A stretch of 10,799 nt of DNA from an uncultured Clostridia bacterium (lineage in GTDB: Bacteria; Bacillota; Clostridia; Oscillospirales; Butyricicoccaceae): positions 1-10,799 of the forward strand of contig CAJUJQ010000108.1 in assembly GCA_910586575.1 (NCBI GenBank). Reading direction: 5' to 3'. Of this stretch, positions 6,473 through 10,799 are shown in pieces. Both the position numbers and the translations under genes were made by a program. Position 1 is the first letter of the stretch. The number at the start of each line of letters is the position of its first letter. The notes beneath the pieces are model-generated. The model was not told where the DNA came from. It saw only the letters and a list, made by a program, of their open reading frames with translations, and searched no databases.

Positions 6473-6576
6473 AGGTTTAACCGTGCAAATACTTCTAAAA
6501 CTGTCATGTTCCCCACCGCCCTCTCTTTGGAATCACGAAACGAATTTGTAAAGTGGTCCGAGCGGGAGAACCCACC

Positions 6577-6597
6577 GGAACAGCCCCAGGCTGTTCC
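6577..6597. repeat. 9-bp perfect hairpin, 3-base loop
   Basis: GGAACAGCC (6577-6585) and GGCTGTTCC (6589-6597) flank CCA. The stem is GC-rich and perfect, and is preceded by a smaller GGG-AGAA-CCC hairpin at about 6564-6573. Neither strand has a following U-tract, which argues against a terminator. It lies about 140 bases upstream of the wecC promoter. Confidence 0.5.
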
Positions 6598-6735
6598 AGG
6601 CCCGTCATACACGTTCCAGATAGCAGAACCTTCGGTAAATTACAACAAAAATACGGAACACGAAAACCAGTTTTATTCCATGAATTCCCATTTCTGCGTT
6701 TTTTGCGGAAACATCTTTTTTCTTTAGCCTTTTTG

Positions 6736-6744
6736 TGGTATACT
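6736..6744 (+). promoter_or_regulatory. Extended -10 promoter of wecC
   Basis: TGGTATACT is an extended -10 (TATACT at 6739-6744). The matching -35 position (6716-6721) is TTTTTT, weak, within a T-rich upstream segment. The start would be near 6751, giving a leader of about 80 nt that contains a small CGGGC/GCCCG dyad before the ribosome binding site. Confidence 0.5.
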
Positions 6745-6830
6745 GTTTGTGTTATTTGGAATTTACGGGCGGCGGGCGACCTTTGGGCAGCCCGATAAAA
6801 TAAGTTTTGTTCAAAAGGAAGTTGCAGATC

Positions 6831-8036
6831 ATGAAAAAAATTACCGTAATGGGGCTTGGTTATATCGGTTTGCCGACCGCGATTACGCTGGCAGGGGCAG
6901 GCTTTGAGGTCTGGGGATTCGATGTATCGGAAAAGGTGATTTCTACCCTGCGCGCCGGGAAAATCCATATTGTGGAGCCGGGCCTCCAGGAAGCGTTCAA
7001 TAAGGCGGTCGCGGGCGGGCACCTGCATTTTTCGTCCGAGCTGGCACCCTCCGATGTTTTCTATATCTCGGTGCCGACCCCGTTCTATCAGGACGAAAGC
7101 GGCGCACACAAAGCCGACCTGCGCTACGTCGAATCGGCAGGCCGCATGATTGGCAAGGTGATGTCCGCCGATTCGCTGGTCATTCTGGAATCGACCGTCC
7201 CGCCGCGTACCACCGAAATGCTTGCCCGCGTGCTGGAGGAAGAATCCGGCCTTCCGGCAGACAGCCTTCATGTGGCGCACTGCCCCGAACGGGTGATTCC
7301 CGGCAATATGATGTACGAGCTGAAAAACAACGACCGCATTATCGGCGCGCGCACCCCCGAAGCCGCCCACATGGCGGAGGAAATCTACAGCCGGGTGCTG
7401 GAAAAGGGCATTTGCCGCATTACCGACGACGTCACCGCCGAAATGTGCAAGCTGACTGAAAACACCTTCCGCGATGTCAATATCGCCTATGCAAACGAGC
7501 TTTCGGTGATTTGCGACAAGATGGGCATCAATGTCTTTGAACTCATCCGGCTGGCAAACTGCCATCCGCGCGTGAACATCCTCAATCCGGGCGTCGGCGT
7601 CGGCGGGCACTGCATCGCGGTGGACCCGTGGTTCATTTACGAGCAGTTCCCGGAGGAAGCAAAAGTCATCCATGCCTCGCGCCTGCGCAACGAGAACAAG
7701 CCGCGCTTTGTCGCGGGCAAGGTGCTGGGCGCGATGAAAAAGGTGAGTGACACCGTGCTGGTGCTCGGCCTGTCCTACAAGCCGGACGTTGACGACCTGC
7801 GCGAATCGCCCTCCATCGAGCTGTGCCGCCTGCTTCAGGAAAAAGGCGTGAAGGTGATTGCCTGCGAGCCGTTCGCCCCGGCAGGCGAGGTGTCCGGTAT
7901 CCCGAACCTGCCGTTCGACGACGCAATGGCACAGGCTGATTTCATCGTGGTTACGCTGGGTCACTCACTGTTCAGGGACAACATGGATCGCATTCGCGAA
8001 AAGCCCTATTTCGACTGTGTCGGCATGATGGTTTGA
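6831..8036 (+). CDS. wecC: UDP-N-acetyl-D-mannosamine dehydrogenase (WecC-like)
   Basis: The 401-residue enzyme belongs to the UDP-glucose/GDP-mannose dehydrogenase family. The N-terminal NAD motif is GLGYIGLPTA (about residues 8-17). The central domain has AEMCKLTENTFRDVNIA (K207, N211), then NPGVGVGGHCIAVDPW with catalytic cysteine C261. The C-terminal UDP-binding domain contains GLSYKPDVDDLRESPS. The motifs CKLTEN.FRDVNIA.ANELS and LIRLAN.HPRVNIL.PG.GVGGHCIAVDPWFI are characteristic of WecC rather than of UDP-glucose dehydrogenase. It would oxidise UDP-ManNAc to UDP-ManNAcA for a cell-surface polysaccharide. The ATG at 6831 is preferred to a TTG at 6807, because AAAGGA lies between the two and the N-terminus then fits the family. 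Its usual partner, a UDP-GlcNAc 2-epimerase, is not in the window. Confidence 0.9.
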   Translation: MKKITVMGLGYIGLPTAITLAGAGFEVWGFDVSEKVISTLRAGKIHIVEPGLQEAFNKAVAGGHLHFSSELAPSDVFYISVPTPFYQDESGAHKADLRYVESAGRMIGKVMSADSLVILESTVPPRTTEMLARVLEEESGLPADSLHVAHCPERVIPGNMMYELKNNDRIIGARTPEAAHMAEEIYSRVLEKGICRITDDVTAEMCKLTENTFRDVNIAYANELSVICDKMGINVFELIRLANCHPRVNILNPGVGVGGHCIAVDPWFIYEQFPEEAKVIHASRLRNENKPRFVAGKVLGAMKKVSDTVLVLGLSYKPDVDDLRESPSIELCRLLQEKGVKVIACEPFAPAGEVSGIPNLPFDDAMAQADFIVVTLGHSLFRDNMDRIREKPYFDCVGMMV

Positions 8037-8073
8037 ACCCTTGTAAAATTTTGAGCCGCGCCTTAGAAGGGTG

Positions 8074-8147
8074 TCCGTAAAACAGTAATCAAAAAATGAA
8101 TGGCAGCTGTCAGTCAGGCTTGGTTACAAAATACAAGGTTTTACGGA
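8074..8147 (+). promoter_or_regulatory. Inverted repeat enclosing the DUF6061 leader and part of its ribosome binding site
   Basis: TCCGTAAAAC (8074-8083) and GTTTTACGGA (8138-8147) are exact reverse complements, 54 bases apart. A second inner pairing, GTAATC (8085-8090) with GGTTAC (8122-8127), has five Watson-Crick pairs and one G-U. The right arm overlaps the GGAGG (8145-8149) that serves the ATG at 8157, so the fold could hide the ribosome binding site. It may instead be the edge of an inserted element. Confidence 0.45.
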
Positions 8148-8156
8148 GGTTCCACT

Positions 8157-8414
8157 ATGAGTAAGATGTTATCGTGCGAGTTTAACATCGACACTGGCAA
8201 TGTCGAACTGCGTTATGCGGACAGAAGTATGATTTCCATTGACTGTACCGAGGTCGAGAAGGAAGTCGCTATGAGCATCAACGCCCGCTCCGAACTGGAC
8301 TGGCTCGTTTACAATGCTCCTTTGGATTATGCGGAGTTAGTCCTCTGTGGTGATTTGGAGGAATATCTCAGACGAGTGTCCGGTCCACACAGCGGGATCG
8401 AGGGTAATTCCTAA
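8157..8414 (+). CDS. DUF6061 family protein
   Basis: The 85-residue product begins MSKMLSCEFN and contains the features I associate with DUF6061: an N-terminal SCEFNIDTGNVEL strand pair, a SIDC segment, SELDWLVYN near residue 45, and YAELVLCGDLEEYL near the C-terminus. No function is known. The family is common in Clostridia and often seen in accessory or mobile regions; this is from memory. The ATG at 8157 is chosen because ACGGAGG lies 7 bases before it; the frame is open further upstream, but without a comparable site. The frame stays open again after the TAA (see 8415-8543). Base composition is lower in GC than wecC (one 60-base block about 45 percent against about 72 percent). Confidence 0.75.
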   Translation: MSKMLSCEFNIDTGNVELRYADRSMISIDCTEVEKEVAMSINARSELDWLVYNAPLDYAELVLCGDLEEYLRRVSGPHSGIEGNS

Positions 8415-8543
8415 TTTCACAGCAAGCAGAGCCTGCAAACTAATTTGCGAAAAACTCTTGACACTACCAGCAGGCAGAGTACCGGATTGACCGGCTCTCA
8501 GACAGAATTGGTAAAAGTTAAAGCGGAGTTGGTTCAGTTTTGA
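8415..8543 (+). other. In-frame open extension after the DUF6061 stop, possible coding remnant
   Basis: Directly after the DUF6061 TAA (8412-8414) the same frame stays open for 42 codons to a TGA at 8541-8543. The translation has ordinary polar composition (it contains SRQSTGLTGSQTELVKVKAE). The last codons overlap the terminator hairpin at 8522-8562. It may be the tail of a longer or different protein cut off by a stop or a recombination, or chance. No start codon with a ribosome binding site is seen for separate expression. Confidence 0.25.
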
Positions 8544-8562
8544 AAACCGAACCAACTCCGCT
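8522..8562 (-). terminator. Terminator of the helicase gene, possibly bidirectional
   Basis: AGCGGAGTTGGTTC (8522-8535) and its exact complement (8549-8562) form a 14-bp stem, continued by one non-Watson-Crick position and four more pairs around a 3-base loop. That position is A-C on the plus strand but G-U on the minus strand. The minus strand continues TTTAACTTTT. The hairpin lies 7 bases after the helicase stop codon, as expected for its terminator. The plus side (TCATTTGTT) is less U-rich but could also stop the DUF6061 transcript. Confidence 0.7.
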
Positions 8563-8569
8563 CATTTGT

Positions 8570-10799
8570 TCAAGGCAATATAACAGATGAATGCCTTTTT
8601 ACATGTATAGTTTCTGCCTTGATAGCATGTTCCAAACAACTCGATTCTCCTTTGAGCTCTGACCCCATAATAGTTACTCGATATTTAGCCCTAGAAGACA
8701 GATATAGCATGTTATATGCTGAATACTTTAGGAAATGTTGTGAAATATCACCGGTTCCTGTTGTTTGAGGGAGTCGCCCCTCATCTACACCGAGTAAAAC
8801 GACTGCGTGAAATTCAAGTCCGTTAATCGCATACGGTGATGCCAAGATATACTGCTCTGATGGAACAGACACAGTTTGATCTAGCAGTGCATACTTTTTC
8901 CCAGTAATTACCTCAAGCAATTGAACGCCTTCGTTTGATAGCCATTTGCTATCAAATGCAATAATTGCGATATCTCTTGGTTTACATTGTAGTGACTTCA
9001 TTAGCTCACCAAGTTGATTAGCAAGATCAGCAATCATTGCATCATCATTTACATACATGTGAAGTTCAGGTATTTGCATTTTGGTTTCTTCAGCATGAGT
9101 GAAATGGTACTGCATATTAACATAAGGATTTGAAAATGTTGTGCCAAACATCAATGTTCCTGATGCTGCAATTGAAGCACAGAAATCAATAATTTGAGGG
9201 CTGTTTCTGAAGAGTGTGCAAAGTTTCTCCTCTTTAACATTCCCAAATGAACCGCTTGAGATATAGTCGTGAGAAACATTTCCTCGATCTCCAATAGCTT
9301 GGCTATAATCTAAGGCAAAGCAGAGAGGAATATTTCTAGTCGACATATCTTTGCTCAGAAAATGAAATACACTTTGTTCATTTAAATTAAACAAATGCAT
9401 CTCATCCGCGAGAATATAATCATATCCTTCAATCTGCCGTTTTCTACGCCAAATTGGTGCATTAAGATGAGATATCGCTTCAATTGTGACATCATCAACA
9501 TCAAAATTCCCTTGTACTTGGAGCATTTTTTGATAGTCTACAAATAATGAAAAAATCAATTCTTTTTCAGGTTTTGTTTTACATGGAATTCCGTTTGGGA
9601 TAGTTTCCAATTCAAGGTAACTTTCTATCGAACAATCTGTCCGTCCTTTTATCTGTATGCTGAACTCATGCTGTAGCATATTTGCTAAGGTTGTGCAATC
9701 TGTTTTCTCTGTGTCAAATAAACTGTAAACTTCAGGGCTTAAAAGAGGTCGATAGGTTTTAATGCGATTTGTCTTATGTGCGTGTTTTACAACTTCATCA
9801 ATCATCATCAACTGATAAGTTTTAGCATCTGCTGCATTTGACTCGATAATTGCCGTTTCTTCAATGTGTGCAAATTTGCAACAAAATGCCAATAATGTTG
9901 TAAAGCATATTGATTGTTCTGATTGTAAAGATAAGAAGTAGTCACTATCCTTATATAAGCTAAATACTTCCTGATTGCGTAGTGCAGTTGATTCATTATG
10001 TGCGAAAAAAATAATATGGAACGGGAGTTTTTTTTCTCTATTTATCGTCAAAAGCCTGTAAGCACGCATGATTAGTGAAATTGTTTTTCCTGTTCCCGCA
10101 GCACCATCCACTCGTAAAGGTGTGTCGATAGCGCCATATTCAACGACTTTTCGCTGTGATTCCGTAAGTGCTTCAAGCTGACGATCATACTCCCAGTAGA
10201 TAAAGTCGTCCCTCCCTACACACATATTGGCCTCAATATATCCAAGAGGGCTTGTATTATTAGTTTTTTCACCAGATGACAGCGCAATCTCCAGTTGATT
10301 TTGTAGTGAATATTTTTTCTCAGCATATTCTTCTCCTGCCTGCCGCAGAACATCAGTTTCAACTACATCTAATATCTGTCCAGGTTCCTCGGCATTATAT
10401 TTATAGGCAAGAAGGGGAAAAATTATGCCTCTACTTTCCAATCTTGGCACTTGATTAGATCGCTCAATTACTAATCTGTGGTGATCTGTTATGGAAAACG
10501 GGAATAAAATTGATTTTGTTTCATTAATCCGCTCTGAGGCAGAGAACGGATATCTGTTCCAGATTTTTAATGTTAATCTAAAGGTTTTCTGAATAATGTT
10601 AAGTAATCTAGCAGGATTAGTTTCCTCATTGAGCAGGGCACAAGAGGTTAAATCAATACAAAAAATATGTTTATCAATCTCGCTTGGCGGATTTTCCTTC
10701 TTACGTCGTCCTACAAAAAGAATTCCATCTTTTGTATATTCAATCACCAGTTTCCAAGTTTTGAACAAAAAAAGTGAATCATCCTTGAAAAAGCAGTAT
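8570..10799 (-). CDS. Divergent superfamily 1 (UvrD/Rep-like) helicase, N-terminus cut by window edge
   Basis: At least 740 residues are visible. The frame is open to the right edge; the only in-frame start there (TTG at 10768) has no properly spaced ribosome binding site, so the true start is probably outside. Numbering from that TTG, residues 1-200 match no domain I know. The helicase core then shows a Q-like LTESQ (201), Walker A DGAAGTGKT (221-229), Ia-like FFAHNES (254), Walker B ILADEMH (D455, E456), a motif III-like ALDYSQAIGDRG (485), motif IV-like LFRNSPQIIDF (519), motif V-like NGLEFHAVVLLG (649) and motif VI-like YLSSRAKYRV (R693). DEMH replaces the usual DEAQ/DEVQ. No nuclease motif is evident. 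Coding is AT-rich (one block about 35 percent GC), unlike the left part. A role in phage defence or element maintenance is plausible but only inferred. Confidence 0.8.
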   Translation of the reverse strand, partial: YCFFKDDSLFLFKTWKLVIEYTKDGILFVGRRKKENPPSEIDKHIFCIDLTSCALLNEETNPARLLNIIQKTFRLTLKIWNRYPFSASERINETKSILFPFSITDHHRLVIERSNQVPRLESRGIIFPLLAYKYNAEEPGQILDVVETDVLRQAGEEYAEKKYSLQNQLEIALSSGEKTNNTSPLGYIEANMCVGRDDFIYWEYDRQLEALTESQRKVVEYGAIDTPLRVDGAAGTGKTISLIMRAYRLLTINREKKLPFHIIFFAHNESTALRNQEVFSLYKDSDYFLSLQSEQSICFTTLLAFCCKFAHIEETAIIESNAADAKTYQLMMIDEVVKHAHKTNRIKTYRPLLSPEVYSLFDTEKTDCTTLANMLQHEFSIQIKGRTDCSIESYLELETIPNGIPCKTKPEKELIFSLFVDYQKMLQVQGNFDVDDVTIEAISHLNAPIWRRKRQIEGYDYILADEMHLFNLNEQSVFHFLSKDMSTRNIPLCFALDYSQAIGDRGNVSHDYISSGSFGNVKEEKLCTLFRNSPQIIDFCASIAASGTLMFGTTFSNPYVNMQYHFTHAEETKMQIPELHMYVNDDAMIADLANQLGELMKSLQCKPRDIAIIAFDSKWLSNEGVQLLEVITGKKYALLDQTVSVPSEQYILASPYAINGLEFHAVVLLGVDEGRLPQTTGTGDISQHFLKYSAYNMLYLSSRAKYRVTIMGSELKGESSCLEHAIKAETIHVKRHSSVILP

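Larger units (their letters stand above)
6385..6715. other. Non-coding stretch with several inverted repeats
   Basis: I see no convincing protein gene here. It contains three clear dyads, each listed or described separately: TCCGTT/AACGGA (6419-6431), GATCATGC/GCATGATC (6435-6472) and GGAACAGCC/GGCTGTTCC (6577-6597). None has a U-tract. On the minus strand an ATG near 6507 opens 27 codons (beginning MTVLEVFARLNL) ending at TAA 6424-6426, with only a poor ribosome binding site. Base composition falls from GC-rich to AT-rich toward 6715. Confidence 0.5.

Noticed and set aside
6504..7964. Minus-strand open frame of 486 codons opposite wecC
   Set aside because: It is antisense to a clearly homologous gene in GC-rich DNA, has no family resemblance and no ribosome binding site; a codon-bias shadow.
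6291..8111. GGCAGCTGTC present at both 6291-6300 and 8102-8111
   Set aside because: A single 10-base match built on the palindrome CAGCTG, with no similarity on either side; likely coincidence.
8337..8555. Minus-strand open frame of 72 codons over the DUF6061 3' end
   Set aside because: It overlaps the terminator stem and the DUF6061 gene on the opposite strand and has no visible ribosome binding site.
1..10799. CRISPR arrays, tRNA genes, rRNA genes, complete insertion sequences
   Set aside because: Looked for regularly spaced repeats, T-arm and acceptor patterns, and transposase or integrase motifs; none found.

Overview
The window reads as chromosomal DNA of a GC-rich, spore-forming, anaerobic Bacillota, most like the Clostridia family Oscillospiraceae. 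The reasons are a spoIIP sporulation gene, a GlpP-type antiterminator, a flavoprotein/DUF1667 glycerol-phosphate operon, a DUF6061 gene, strong GGAGG-type ribosome binding sites and intrinsic terminators. This assignment is inferred from gene content. No rRNA gene is present to confirm it.

Layout. Positions 1-4146 (minus strand) hold a glycerol-3-phosphate module: glpP, then a promoter and a leader with a long terminator hairpin, then three genes joined by ATGA overlaps. These are a GlpA-like dehydrogenase with a BFD [2Fe-2S] tail, a second FAD/NAD oxidoreductase and a DUF1667 protein. A terminator follows at 130-162. The likely logic is that GlpP senses glycerol-3-phosphate and lets polymerase read through the leader terminator, so the oxidation genes are made only when substrate is present. 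Positions 4317-5456 hold spoIIP with a sigma-E-like promoter. Positions 5486-6135 hold an HD-domain hydrolase with its own near-consensus promoter.

Positions 6136-6830 hold no convincing protein gene but are rich in signals. A plus-strand promoter followed by a folded segment and a U-tract terminator predicts a small RNA of about 123 nt. A minus-strand terminator overlaps that promoter, and several strong inverted repeats of unknown role follow. Positions 6831-8036 (plus strand) encode a WecC-like UDP-N-acetyl-mannosamine dehydrogenase.

From about 8040 to the right edge the character changes. A small DUF6061 gene has its ribosome binding site inside a 10-bp inverted repeat. It is followed by an open in-frame extension and then, on the minus strand, by a markedly AT-rich gene for a divergent superfamily 1 helicase that runs off the window. 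This part looks horizontally acquired. The helicase, with its unrecognised N-terminal region of about 200 residues, is the best candidate here for an undescribed (possibly defence) system, but its partners lie outside the window.
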